In this document: positions 8,521 through 16,039 of the stretch, in pieces | Numbering within the stretch: the first letter of the stretch is position 1 | Layout: every line of letters starts with the position of its first letter | Origin: Candidatus Eisenbergiella intestinipullorum | Lineage (GTDB): Bacteria > Bacillota > Clostridia > Lachnospirales > Lachnospiraceae | Length of the DNA: 40,924 nucleotides | Direction: 5' to 3' | Assembly: GCA_019119815.1 (NCBI GenBank) | Contig: DWWH01000052.1 | Span: 1-40,924 of the forward strand | Position numbers and translations under genes: made by a program | The notes under the pieces: model-generated | The model's input: the letters and a program-made list of their open reading frames with translations, nothing else | What the model was told of the DNA's origin: nothing | The model's database searches: none

Positions 8521-9333
8521 ATGGCACTGCTTCATGTGAATTTTTTCTCAGATGTTCTGGGAATGTGCGCGGAAATGGATGTGTTGCTGCCGCAACAGAC
8601 AACCGGACAGATCGGCATGGAAGGAATGGCGGCGGACGGAAAGTACAAGACCATGTATCTTCTCCACGGCATGAGTGATGATCAGACCATCTGGCAGAGA
8701 AGGACCTCCATCGAGCGCTATGTCAGCCGGCTTGGAATCGCGGTGGTCATGCCTACCACCCACCTCGGCTTTTATACGGACACCACCTACGGCATCAGGT
8801 ACTGGACCTATCTTTCGCAGGAGCTGCCGCGTATCTGCCGGGAATTCTTCCCCCGCATGTCGGACCGGAGAGAAGATACCCTGGCGGCCGGTCTGTCCAT
8901 GGGCGGCTACGGCGCATGGAAGCTGGCGCTGGGCGCACCGGAAACCTTCGGCGCGGGCGCAGCTCTGTCCGGCGCGCTGGATATTGTGGACGATTATCAG
9001 CGGCAGATGGACTCAGAGGACGGACGCAGCGAGCTGTTCCGGGGAATTTTCGGAAGCCGCAGGGACCTGGAGGGGAGTGAAAATGACATCCTCGCTCTGG
9101 CCCGGAAGCTTGCGGAAAAGACGGACAGGAAAGACCTTCCTCCACTGTATGCCTGGTGCGGAACGGAGGATTTCCTGTATGAAGGAAACCGCAGAGCCTG
9201 GAAAGAAGTGACGGAGCTTGGCTATCCGCTGACCAGCGAAAGCTCTTCGGGGGATCATCAGTGGAAATACTGGGATGCGAAGATCCAGGATGTTCTGCGC
9301 TGGTGGCTGAGAACCGATCTGGACCTGGGCTGA
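8521..9333 (+). CDS. cytoplasmic serine esterase (esterase D/tributyrin esterase-like)
   Basis: This 270-residue alpha/beta-hydrolase has GLSMGGYGAWK with nucleophile Ser126, Asp217 in CGTEDFLY and His246 in GDHQWKYWD, the order and motif style of the putative esterase family related to CE1 feruloyl/acetyl esterases. YLLHGMSDD near residue 46 gives the oxyanion-hole strand. AAAGGAG lies 8 bases before ATG 8521; the frame extends upstream to 8263 but that overlaps GH120 and the hairpin, so it is not used. No signal peptide is seen. With its xylosidase neighbours, it probably deacylates imported xylo-oligosaccharides, though similar proteins also act as general short-chain esterases or S-formylglutathione hydrolases. 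Confidence 0.85.
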   Translation: MALLHVNFFSDVLGMCAEMDVLLPQQTTGQIGMEGMAADGKYKTMYLLHGMSDDQTIWQRRTSIERYVSRLGIAVVMPTTHLGFYTDTTYGIRYWTYLSQELPRICREFFPRMSDRREDTLAAGLSMGGYGAWKLALGAPETFGAGAALSGALDIVDDYQRQMDSEDGRSELFRGIFGSRRDLEGSENDILALARKLAEKTDRKDLPPLYAWCGTEDFLYEGNRRAWKEVTELGYPLTSESSSGDHQWKYWDAKIQDVLRWWLRTDLDLG

Positions 9334-9424
9334 CGGCGGAAGAGCTCTCAACATGCGGTTTCATTTCGGGATGCCCGGCTCCGGCTTTCGGCAGGGCAGA
9401 AGGCATTCCTGCAGGGAGGTACAG

Positions 9425-10849
9425 ATGAAAAAAATGTGGCGGATCCCTCTGGCTGTGCTGGCTGTCGTGCTCTGCTATCTGATCGCCGGTGCGGTGCTTC
9501 CGTTCGTGCATCCGCCTGCGGTCCGGGAAGAGACCAAACAACGGTTTGCACAGAAGGAATTTTATGGAGACGGGGCAGGCAATGAGAGGGCAGCGGTCCT
9601 GTCCGATAATGTCGAGGCCCTCGCGGAGCGGATCCGCCTGATCTCTCAGGCCAGGGAACGGATCATTCTTTCCACCTTTGAGTTCCGGAATGACGAAAGC
9701 GGAAAGGATATGATGTCCGCCCTGCTTGCCGCAGCGGACAGGGGCGTAAAGGTACAGATCCTGATGGACGGGTTTCCCGCCTTCAAGAATCTGCAGCTTC
9801 CTTCCGATCCCTATTTTCAGGCGCTTTCCTCCCATGAAAATATACAGCTCGCTCTCTATAACCCGGTAGATCCGGTCAGGCCCTGGAAGCTGATGGGAAG
9901 GCTCCATGACAAATATCTGATCGCGGACGGTACGGCGTATATCCTGGGCGGGCGGAACACCTATGACTTCTTCCTGGGCGACTACGGCGATTATAAAAAC
10001 TATGACTGGGATGTGCTGGTATACAGCGAAGAGCCCGGGCAGGGGGAATCCCTGAACGACCTGCTGGCCTATTTTTCGCAGGTATGGGAGCTCCCTCTGT
10101 GCCGGCTGTGGAAGGATGATGCCGGCCTGCAGTCCGGGGGCCGTGTCATCCGGGCCAGAGAAGCGCTGATGGAGCGCTACGCATCTTTGCGGCAGCTGCA
10201 TCCGGACTGGTTTCTTTCCTGCGATTACCGGGAGAAGACCCGAGAGGTAAACTGCATCCGTCTGCTTTCCAATCCGATCCACTGCTATGCCAAAGAGCCG
10301 GTGGTCTATTACGAGATGACGGAACTGATGAAGCAGGCAGAAAGCGAAGTGCGCTTCCATACGCCGTACATCATCTGCAATGACTGGATGCTCCAACGGC
10401 TTTCCCAGGTCTGTGCCGACGTGGATCAGGTGGTCATGATGACCAATTCTGCGGCCAACAACGGCAATCCCTTCGGGGCCATGGATTATCGGAAAAACCG
10501 GGATGAGATCTTGGAAACCGGCATCGGCATCCTGGAATATGACGGAGGCGTATCCTACCACGGAAAATGCTTCGTCATGGATGACAGGATCTCCGGCATC
10601 GGCTCCTTTAACTGGGACATGCGCAGCGCCTACCTGGATACGGAGCTCATGCTGATACTTGACAGCAAAGCGCTCAACGATGACATGCGTCTGGAAATGG
10701 CCGGATATGAAACCAGAGCCCTGACCGTTCTGGATCAGGACACAGTGCTCGTTCCGGACGGCATGACAGCTCAGAAGTCCGGGCCTGCAGAGCTGCTTCT
10801 TCAGGGGATCCTTTCCCTGTTTGCAGGCTGGGCCAGATTTTTGATGTGA
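9425..10849 (+). CDS. membrane-anchored phospholipase D-like protein (cardiolipin synthase family)
   Basis: This 474-residue protein has one N-terminal hydrophobic segment (about 7-27) followed by two PLD domains. The first HxKx4D motif is at His161-Lys163-Asp168 (LHDKYLIAD), the second at His379-Lys381-Asp386 (YHGKCFVMD), each followed by the usual GG/GS-N motif. Such proteins perform phosphatidyl transfer or phosphodiester hydrolysis at the membrane. Cardiolipin synthases usually carry two N-terminal transmembrane segments; only one is seen here, so a PLD-type hydrolase or secreted-side phosphatidyltransferase is also possible. GGGAGG (9414-9419) lies 5 bases before ATG 9425; an in-frame ATG at 9353 lacks a ribosome site. 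A hairpin shared with 15826-15850 follows the gene. Confidence 0.87.
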   Translation: MKKMWRIPLAVLAVVLCYLIAGAVLPFVHPPAVREETKQRFAQKEFYGDGAGNERAAVLSDNVEALAERIRLISQARERIILSTFEFRNDESGKDMMSALLAAADRGVKVQILMDGFPAFKNLQLPSDPYFQALSSHENIQLALYNPVDPVRPWKLMGRLHDKYLIADGTAYILGGRNTYDFFLGDYGDYKNYDWDVLVYSEEPGQGESLNDLLAYFSQVWELPLCRLWKDDAGLQSGGRVIRAREALMERYASLRQLHPDWFLSCDYREKTREVNCIRLLSNPIHCYAKEPVVYYEMTELMKQAESEVRFHTPYIICNDWMLQRLSQVCADVDQVVMMTNSAANNGNPFGAMDYRKNRDEILETGIGILEYDGGVSYHGKCFVMDDRISGIGSFNWDMRSAYLDTELMLILDSKALNDDMRLEMAGYETRALTVLDQDTVLVPDGMTAQKSGPAELLLQGILSLFAGWARFLM

Positions 10850-10871
10850 TCTTCCGGACCTTTCGCGCGGT

Positions 10872-10890
10872 CTGCGCGGGAAATGCGCAG
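10872..10890. repeat. CTGCGC/GCGCAG hairpin, member of a two-copy intergenic motif
   Basis: CTGCGC (10872-10877) and GCGCAG (10885-10890) flank a GGGAAAT loop. The surroundings share an ordered motif with 15820-15872: TTTCG, CGGTCTGCGC, AATGCGCAG, CCTGG and then CGG(T)/ACC/GTTCGG-type sequence. It follows the PLD gene and precedes the tRNA promoter. Confidence 0.5.
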
Positions 10891-10971
10891 CCCTGGACGG
10901 ACCGGGTTCGGAGCGGGGCGCCGGAACAGAAACGGCAGAAATAAAAAACCGGCATTTTCTGAAAAAAATAC

Positions 10972-11000
10972 TTGCAAAATGGAAAATCAGCAAGTATAAT
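10972..11000 (+). promoter_or_regulatory. promoter of the tRNA-Thr gene
   Basis: TTGCAA at 10972-10977 and a perfect TATAAT at 10995-11000 are 17 bases apart. The mature tRNA begins 18 bases after the -10 box. Confidence 0.8.
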
Positions 11001-11018
11001 ATGGCTTGTTCGAGTTAC

Positions 11019-11091
11019 GCTGGAATAGCGCAGTCGGTAGCGCAACTGATTCGTAATCAGTAGGTCGAGGGTTCGAGTCCCTTTTCCAGCT
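11019..11091 (+). tRNA. tRNA-Thr (anticodon CGT)
   Basis: This is a complete cloverleaf. The acceptor stem GCTGGAA (11019-11025) pairs with TTCCAGC (11084-11090), with discriminator T at 11091. The anticodon stem ACTGA/TCAGT encloses the loop TTCGTAA with CGT at 11052-11054, reading ACG threonine codons. The T arm has GAGGG-TTCGAGT-CCCTT. The 3' CCA is not encoded. A strong promoter lies upstream and an intrinsic terminator follows. Confidence 0.96.
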
Positions 11092-11106
11092 TAATCGTCC
11101 GGGGAA

Positions 11107-11138
11107 AAGGGGCTGATTGTATGATCAGCTTCTTTTTT
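11107..11138 (+). terminator. intrinsic terminator after tRNA-Thr
   Basis: AAGGGGCTGAT (11107-11117) pairs with ATCAGCTTCTT (11124-11134), including two G-U pairs, around a 6-nt loop, then TTTT. It lies between the tRNA and the aminotransferase gene, so it either ends the tRNA transcript or limits read-through into that gene. Confidence 0.7.
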
Positions 11139-11177
11139 ATGAAAGGTAGTGCAGCAGATCAGAAAAAGGAGAAAGAG

Positions 11178-12464
11178 ATGAAGGCGTACAAAGACAGAAG
11201 CAGAGAAGAGCTGGAAGCTCTGAAGAACGAACTGGAAACGGAATACAGGAAGTTTCAGGGAATGGGTCTGAAGCTGGATATGTCCAGAGGAAAGCCGTCC
11301 GCAGAGCAGCTTGATATTTCCATGGGAATGATGGACGTGCTGAACAGCTCCTCCGATCTGAAGTGCAGGGAGGGCATTGACTGCAGGAACTACGGCGTGA
11401 TCGACGGCATTGAGGAGGCGAAGGAGCTGCTTGCAGATCTCATTGAAGTGCCGGCTGACAAGATCATCATCTACGGCAACTCCAGCCTGAATGTGATGTA
11501 CGATACGGTGGCCCGTTCCATGACTCACGGCGTCTGCGGCAGCACGCCCTGGTGCAAGCTGCCCGTGGTGAAGTTCCTCTGCCCGGTGCCGGGATACGAC
11601 AGACATTTTGCCATTACGGAGTATTTCGGGATCGAAATGATCAATGTTCCCATGACGCCGGAAGGACCGGACATGGATATGGTGGAGAAGCTGGTGAGCG
11701 AGGATGCTGCCATCAAGGGAATCTGGTGCGTGCCCAAGTATTCCAACCCGCAGGGGATTACTTATTCTGACGAGACGGTGCGCAGATTTGCCAGACTGAA
11801 GCCGGCGGCGGAGGATTTCCGCATTTACTGGGACAATGCCTATAATGTGCACCATCTGTATGACGATGAGCAGGACACCATCCTGGAGATCCTGAATGAG
11901 TGCGAGAAAGCCGGAAACCCGGATCTGGTGTACAAATTCAGCTCCACCTCCAAGATCAGCTTCCCCGGATCCGGAGTGGCGGCCATTTCCGCCTCTTATA
12001 ATAACCTGAAGGACATCAAAAAGCAGATGTCCATTCAGACCATCGGACACGACAAGCTGAATCAGCTTCGTCATGTGCGCTTCTTTAAGAACCTGGAGGG
12101 CATCCGGGAACACATGAAGAAGCATGCGGCAATCATGCGCCCGAAGTTTGAGGCGGTGGAGGAGATCCTGGAAAGAGAGCTCGCAGGTCTGGAGATCGGC
12201 TCTTGGCTGAAGCCCAGAGGAGGCTACTTCATTTCCTTTGAAGCCATGGACGGCTGCGCGAAGCGGATCGTTGCCCTGGCAAAAGAGGCAGGCGTGGTGA
12301 TGACCGGTGCCGGTGCGACCTATCCTTACGGAAAGGATCCTCATGACAGCAATATCCGTATCGCGCCTTCCTTCCCGCCTCTGCATGAGCTGGTGCAGGC
12401 CACGGAGCTGTTCGTTCTGTGCGTGAAGCTGGCCAGCGTGGAGAAGCTTCTGGAAACGGCATAA
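11178..12464 (+). CDS. PLP-dependent class I aminotransferase (PF12897-like, aspartate aminotransferase-type)
   Basis: This 428-residue fold-type I aminotransferase shows LDMSRGKPSAEQLDIS near the N-terminus, YGNSSLNVMYD (cofactor phosphate region), YWDNAYNVHHL with the PLP-ring aspartate, and SSTSKISFPGSG with the Schiff-base Lys259. These fit the Clostridia/Corynebacterium aminotransferase family (subgroup Ic aspartate aminotransferases) rather than the canonical AspC group. Substrate is probably aspartate/2-oxoglutarate, but this is inference. An ATG at 11121 is in frame, but it falls inside the tRNA terminator hairpin; ATG 11178 has AAAGGAG 7 bases upstream and is preferred. I see no separate strong promoter, so expression may depend on read-through from the tRNA promoter. 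A clear terminator follows. Confidence 0.87.
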   Translation: MKAYKDRSREELEALKNELETEYRKFQGMGLKLDMSRGKPSAEQLDISMGMMDVLNSSSDLKCREGIDCRNYGVIDGIEEAKELLADLIEVPADKIIIYGNSSLNVMYDTVARSMTHGVCGSTPWCKLPVVKFLCPVPGYDRHFAITEYFGIEMINVPMTPEGPDMDMVEKLVSEDAAIKGIWCVPKYSNPQGITYSDETVRRFARLKPAAEDFRIYWDNAYNVHHLYDDEQDTILEILNECEKAGNPDLVYKFSSTSKISFPGSGVAAISASYNNLKDIKKQMSIQTIGHDKLNQLRHVRFFKNLEGIREHMKKHAAIMRPKFEAVEEILERELAGLEIGSWLKPRGGYFISFEAMDGCAKRIVALAKEAGVVMTGAGATYPYGKDPHDSNIRIAPSFPPLHELVQATELFVLCVKLASVEKLLETA

Positions 12465-12490
12465 AGCAGCTGCGCATCTGCAGCAGCACC

Positions 12491-12528
12491 GCCGCTGCCC
12501 ATGTAAAAGCAGGGGCAGCGGCTTTTTT
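12491..12528 (+). terminator. intrinsic terminator of the aminotransferase gene
   Basis: GCCGCTGCCC (12491-12500) pairs perfectly with GGGCAGCGGC (12513-12522), followed by TTTTTT. The adjoining 12523-12559 forms a second long dyad that includes this T tract (TTTTTTGTTCAA pairing with TTGAACAAAAAA), so the region is strongly structured. Confidence 0.9.
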
Positions 12529-12715
12529 GTTCAACTAGGAAATCCTTGTTCCTATTGAACAAAAAAAGACGTTGATTCGCACTCAGGGCGCACACTTTTT
12601 AAGGATACGGCTGCGGCCCGGTGGGGCGTCCGTCCTGTCCGTTCCGTCAGGCGGACGGAGGAATGGCGCTTCCCAGATGAGGGCTGCCGGGAAATGGAGG
12701 CAATGATCGGAAGCT

Positions 12716-13480
12716 ATGGAAACAGGAACAGAAAAAAACGAGACGCTGCGGCTGCTGCAGGACCGCAGATCCGTGCGGGTTTATGAAGACAGGCCGGTGA
12801 CGGATGAGACAAAGCGCCGGATCCTTTCCGCTTCCATTCGGGCTGCGAGTGCCGGAAACATGGCCCTGTATACGATCATCGACGTGACGGATGAGGAGCT
12901 GAAAAGGAAGCTTTCCGTCACCTGTGACGATCAGCCCTTTATTGCGCGGGCTCCGCTTGTCCTGATCTACTGCGCGGATTACAGGAGATGGTACCGGACC
13001 TTCTGCGGTGCGGTATCCAGGGTGCGCCGTCCCTCCTACGGAGATTTCATGCTGGCGGCCGAGGATGCCGTCATAGCCGCGCAGACCGCAGCGACTGCGG
13101 CGGATGCGCTGGGCCTTGGGACCTGTTATATCGGAGACATTCTGGAACATTATGAGGAGCACCGGAAGCTTTTGTCCCTGCCGGATCATGTGGCTCCCAT
13201 CGCCATGCTGGTGGGCGGCTATCCCACGCAGCAGCAGAAGGAGCGCAGGCAGACGCCCCGCTTCGCCCTGGAGGATCTGGTCCACGAAAACGGCTATGAC
13301 CTGAAAAAATCCGACCGCATGCCGGATATGCTGCGGGAGAGAGACGGCTGGACGGACGGCTATGAGCAGCATGTGCGCGCCTTCTGTGAAAGGAAATACA
13401 ACAGTGCCTTCAGCGTGGAAATGTCCCGCTCGGTGAAGGCCATGCTGGACGCCTGGGTGAACGCGGAAGAAAAGCGCTGA
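12716..13480 (+). CDS. nitroreductase family FMN-dependent oxidoreductase
   Basis: This 254-residue protein has the nitroreductase FMN-binding start RRSVRVYEDRPVTDE (17-31), the SIRAASAGNMALY substrate/FMN loop, AAEDAVIAAQTAATAADALGLGTCYIGDIL in the middle, and PIAMLVGGYP. The size and the arginine/lysine-rich tail resemble the NfsA-like group. It should reduce a quinone, nitro or flavin substrate using NAD(P)H; the physiological substrate is unknown. ATG 12716 is forced by an in-frame TGA at 12704. The GGAGG at 12696-12700 is 15 bases away, which is long, so initiation may be weak. It lies 48 bases before the ThrE-like gene and could be co-transcribed. Confidence 0.88.
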   Translation: METGTEKNETLRLLQDRRSVRVYEDRPVTDETKRRILSASIRAASAGNMALYTIIDVTDEELKRKLSVTCDDQPFIARAPLVLIYCADYRRWYRTFCGAVSRVRRPSYGDFMLAAEDAVIAAQTAATAADALGLGTCYIGDILEHYEEHRKLLSLPDHVAPIAMLVGGYPTQQQKERRQTPRFALEDLVHENGYDLKKSDRMPDMLRERDGWTDGYEQHVRAFCERKYNSAFSVEMSRSVKAMLDAWVNAEEKR

Positions 13481-13528
13481 GGGAAAGATGCGGGAAAACA
13501 AGAGACAGGAGCTTCCGGACCGGAAGAG

Positions 13529-14827
13529 ATGAGGGCGGATGAGATCATGAAAAAACAGCAGGGAGAGTACAGCGCGCAGGAAAGGCGGCTGGTGCTGGAC
13601 TGTGCCATGCAGGCGGGAAGCATTCTTCTGAAAAACGGAGCGGAGATCTTCCGGGTGGAGGAGACGGTGGCGAGGATGTGCAGCCATTACGGCGTGGAGT
13701 CGGAAAAGGCTTTTGTGCTCAGCAACGGGATCTTCCTTACGGCGGGAAACGGAGATGAGCCCTTTTATGCGAAGGTACAGCACATTCCGGTGAGCGGGGC
13801 CAGGCTGGACAGGGTGACGGCGGTCAACCAGCTTTCCAGACAGATCGTGGAAGGACAGTTTACCCCGCAGGAGGTGAAGGAGCGGCTTGACGAGATCGAA
13901 CGGATGCCGGAAAAATCCGTTCCGGTGAAGCTGTTTGCTTCTGCAGTGGGAAGCGGCTGCTTCTGCTGTATGTTCGGAGGAAGTCCGGCGGACTGCGCAG
14001 GCGCTTTCCTGACAGGCTTTCTCCTGTATCTGTATGTGCTGAAGCTGTTCACTCCCCATCTGTCCAAGATCATCGGAAACATCGGAGGAGGAGCGCTGGT
14101 TACCGTTCTGTGCCTGCTTCTGTGCCGGATCGGGCTGGGAGAGAACATGAACTACATGATCATCGGCTCGATCATGCCCCTGGTCCCGGGAATCCCCTTC
14201 ACAAACGGGGTACGGGATATTGCGGACGGAGACTATATCGCCGGTTCCGTGCGGCTTCTGGACGCCATCCTGGTGTTTGTCTGCATTGCGGCGGGCGTGG
14301 GTTTGGTGATCACCGGCTACCATGGACTGACCGGAGGAAATGATCCCTTTCTGGCAGTATCGGCTTCGGAGGGCGCGGCCATGCCCTTTCTGGCAGAAGC
14401 GGCCGTGACGACCCTGGCTGCGGCGGGAGGAACCGTAGCCTTTGCGCTTCTGTTCGGCGTTCTGCGGCAGTTTTATCCCTACTGCGGGCTGATCGGCGGA
14501 GCCGGATGGCTCCTTTACAGCCTGGCGGAGGGACCTCTGTCCGCCGCTGCGGCGACTTTTCTGGCGGCCGTACTGGTGATGCTGCTTTCCCGCTTTTTTG
14601 CCGTGCGTGAAAAATGCCCGGTCACGGTATTTCTGATCTCGGGGATCATTCCCCTGGTACCGGGAGCGGGCATCTACTGGGCCGCCTATTATATGGTGAC
14701 GGACCAGCTTGCCGAAGCGGGCGATGCGGGGTTTGCAGCCGTCAAGGCAGTGGCCGCGATCGTGCTCGGCATCGTATGCATTTTTGAGCTGCCGCAGGGC
14801 CTGTTCGCCCCCGGCAGGAAAAAATGA
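13529..14827 (+). CDS. ThrE-type threonine/serine exporter family membrane protein, fused two-domain form
   Basis: This protein of 432 residues joins both halves of the ThrE family. The N-terminal half (about 15-265) has a soluble stretch with AGSILLKNGAEIFRVEETV, then several membrane helices including MIIGSIMPLVPGIPFTNGVRDIADGDY. The C-terminal half (about 280-425) repeats the theme with VFLISGIIPLVPGAGIYWAAYYMV. In many bacteria the halves are separate genes (YjjP/YjjB type); here they are fused, as in Corynebacterium ThrE. The role is probably export of threonine/serine or a dicarboxylate across the cytoplasmic membrane. ATG 13547 (MKKQQG) is an alternative start; neither has a clear ribosome site. 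Confidence 0.85.
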   Translation: MRADEIMKKQQGEYSAQERRLVLDCAMQAGSILLKNGAEIFRVEETVARMCSHYGVESEKAFVLSNGIFLTAGNGDEPFYAKVQHIPVSGARLDRVTAVNQLSRQIVEGQFTPQEVKERLDEIERMPEKSVPVKLFASAVGSGCFCCMFGGSPADCAGAFLTGFLLYLYVLKLFTPHLSKIIGNIGGGALVTVLCLLLCRIGLGENMNYMIIGSIMPLVPGIPFTNGVRDIADGDYIAGSVRLLDAILVFVCIAAGVGLVITGYHGLTGGNDPFLAVSASEGAAMPFLAEAAVTTLAAAGGTVAFALLFGVLRQFYPYCGLIGGAGWLLYSLAEGPLSAAAATFLAAVLVMLLSRFFAVREKCPVTVFLISGIIPLVPGAGIYWAAYYMVTDQLAEAGDAGFAAVKAVAAIVLGIVCIFELPQGLFAPGRKK

Positions 14828-14884
14828 TCCACAAGACTGCGGGAACCGGATTTCCGCCCGAAGCGCTCTTCTGATCCGCTAAGG

Positions 14885-15679
14885 TCAAATCTGGGATTCC
14901 CGTTCCGAATATTCGGAGCGGAGCTTTTTGTTCCGTTTGTTCGTGCGGATGAGATTGGAAAATTTGTTGTAAAACCAGAAGGAATAGACGAGAAGAGTGC
15001 TGACCTTTCCCATCTTTTCCTTGGCGGTGCGGCGGTAAAGCGTGCCTCCGCAGCCGATGATCTCTCCGGCACGGATGCAGTTGATAAGGTCTGTTTCCGT
15101 TTCCACCGTGTCCGGCACTTCCGTGTAGGCCAGTCCCACGCAGTCCGTTTTGTGGGAATCGCTGCCGCCTACGCCGGGCTTGTGATACTTGGCTGCGAGC
15201 CGGCAGGCGGTGGCGTTGGACTCCTCCGATTCGCAGGCGTTGAAGATCTCCGCGAAGTCGAACAGTTCCACGATCTTCGGATCCCGGCGGTAAGCCCGCG
15301 TATTGCGAAAGCTCATGTACTTTTCCCCGCAGGGATGTGCCGGTCCCAGAACGCCGCCGTAGGAATGAACGATGGAGATCAGGATGTTGAGCGGCAGGCC
15401 GCGCAGCTCCAGAATGCGCAGCTTGACGGTCTCCGGAACGATGACCAGGATATGACCGCCTCCGCTGGTATCGTATTCGATGCCCTTGAACACCTTGAAA
15501 TCCGTATATTTTTTCCCCTTCAGATGTTTTTTCCAGTAACGATAGCCGTTGTAGGTATCATGATCGGTGATGACCATGCCGCCGAAGCCTTTTTCCTGCA
15601 GCAGCTTGATATATTCCTCCACAGGCACTCTGCTGTCTATGGAGCCCTCCTTCACATGGCAGTGCATGTCGATCTTCAT
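14885..15679 (-). CDS. PHP-domain metal-dependent phosphoesterase
   Basis: This 264-residue PHP protein carries the metal-binding motifs DMHCH (His6, His8), ITDHDTYNG (Asp39, His40), GIEYD (Glu68), GPAHPCGE and GGSDSHKTD. It belongs to the stand-alone PHP hydrolases related to PolIIIA-like/YciV phosphoesterases; the substrate could be a nucleotide or sugar phosphate. An ATG at 15688 is in frame, but the ribosome site GGAGGT (15694-15689) abuts it directly and lies 9 bases before ATG 15679, so the latter is preferred. The C-terminal 35 residues are basic and partly hydrophobic (LLVYSFWFYNKF). It is the only gene on this strand between 9.4 and 21.4 kb and has its own promoter. Confidence 0.87.
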   Translation of the reverse strand: MKIDMHCHVKEGSIDSRVPVEEYIKLLQEKGFGGMVITDHDTYNGYRYWKKHLKGKKYTDFKVFKGIEYDTSGGGHILVIVPETVKLRILELRGLPLNILISIVHSYGGVLGPAHPCGEKYMSFRNTRAYRRDPKIVELFDFAEIFNACESEESNATACRLAAKYHKPGVGGSDSHKTDCVGLAYTEVPDTVETETDLINCIRAGEIIGCGGTLYRRTAKEKMGKVSTLLVYSFWFYNKFSNLIRTNKRNKKLRSEYSERESQI

Positions 15680-15708
15680 GTCGCGCATACCTCCTCTGAT
15701 CTCTCCTT

Positions 15709-15737
15709 ATTGTAGCCTTTTTTGACATATTTGAAAA
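15709..15737 (-). promoter_or_regulatory. promoter of the PHP gene
   Basis: Read on the minus strand, TTTTCA (15737-15732) and TACAAT (15714-15709) are 17 bases apart, 15 bases before the ribosome site. Confidence 0.6.
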
Positions 15738-15825
15738 GGGGAAAATGGACAGATGCAACTTTTTTGAAGGCCATTCCAAGCGCTTCGCGCCAGGCCGGAT
15801 GCTTCCAGCCGGTCTGTTTTCGTAC

Positions 15826-15850
15826 GGTCTGCGCAGGGAATGCGCAGACC
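15826..15850. repeat. perfect 10-bp hairpin, second copy of the GGTCTGCGC intergenic motif
   Basis: GGTCTGCGCA (15826-15835) pairs perfectly with TGCGCAGACC (15841-15850) around GGGAA. The order of conserved blocks matches 10860-10910. It lies in the divergent region between the PHP and MraY-like genes. A T-rich run (15880-15886) occurs 30 bases later, too far for a normal terminator. Confidence 0.6.
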
Positions 15851-15894
15851 TGGCTGAGTAGGAACGGTCCGAACAATATTTTTTTATCAGGTCA

Positions 15895-15923
15895 TTTTCT
15901 TTTGGGAATGTTAATGGTAGAAT
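15895..15923 (+). promoter_or_regulatory. possible promoter of the MraY-like gene
   Basis: TAGAAT at 15918-15923 is a good -10 box. The sequence 17 bases upstream, TTTTCT (15895-15900), is a poor -35 match. Confidence 0.4.
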
Positions 15924-16000
15924 AGATGAGGCCGACGGGCCCCATGGAAAGAAAAAACAGGAAAAAAGAAGAAGCTCGGAGAATGAGCCCGCAGCGCATT

Positions 16001-16034
16001 TTCCGAACCGGACAGCGACGCTTCGGAATGGAGG
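16001..16034 (+). repeat. CGCTTCGGAATGGAGG leader element before the MraY-like gene
   Basis: CGCTTCGGAATGGAGG occupies 16019-16034. TTCCGAA at 16001-16007 can pair with TTCGGAA at 16022-16028, placing the ribosome site GGAGG immediately after a hairpin. The GGAGG ends 5 bases before ATG 16040. Confidence 0.75.
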
Positions 16035-16039
16035 AAAAA

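Noticed and set aside
8795..10993. 732-codon open frame on the minus strand opposite the esterase and PLD genes
   Set aside because: It is antisense to two genes with intact catalytic motifs and looks like a product of GC-rich codon use.
11019..11138. T-box or riboswitch before the aminotransferase
   Set aside because: The structured RNA is an ordinary tRNA followed by a simple terminator; no T-box sequence or known riboswitch core was recognised.
11121..11177. Extended N-terminus for the aminotransferase from ATG 11121
   Set aside because: This ATG lies in the stem of the tRNA terminator and has no ribosome site, while ATG 11178 has AAAGGAG in place.
12523..12559. Second intrinsic terminator after the aminotransferase
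   Set aside because: The dyad is long, but on both strands it is followed by A residues rather than a T run, so it is a structured extension of the first terminator only.
12703..12786. Short peptide starting at ATG 12703 after a GGAGG
   Set aside because: Only 27 codons, only 2 bases from the GGAGG to the ATG, and it overlaps the nitroreductase start out of frame.
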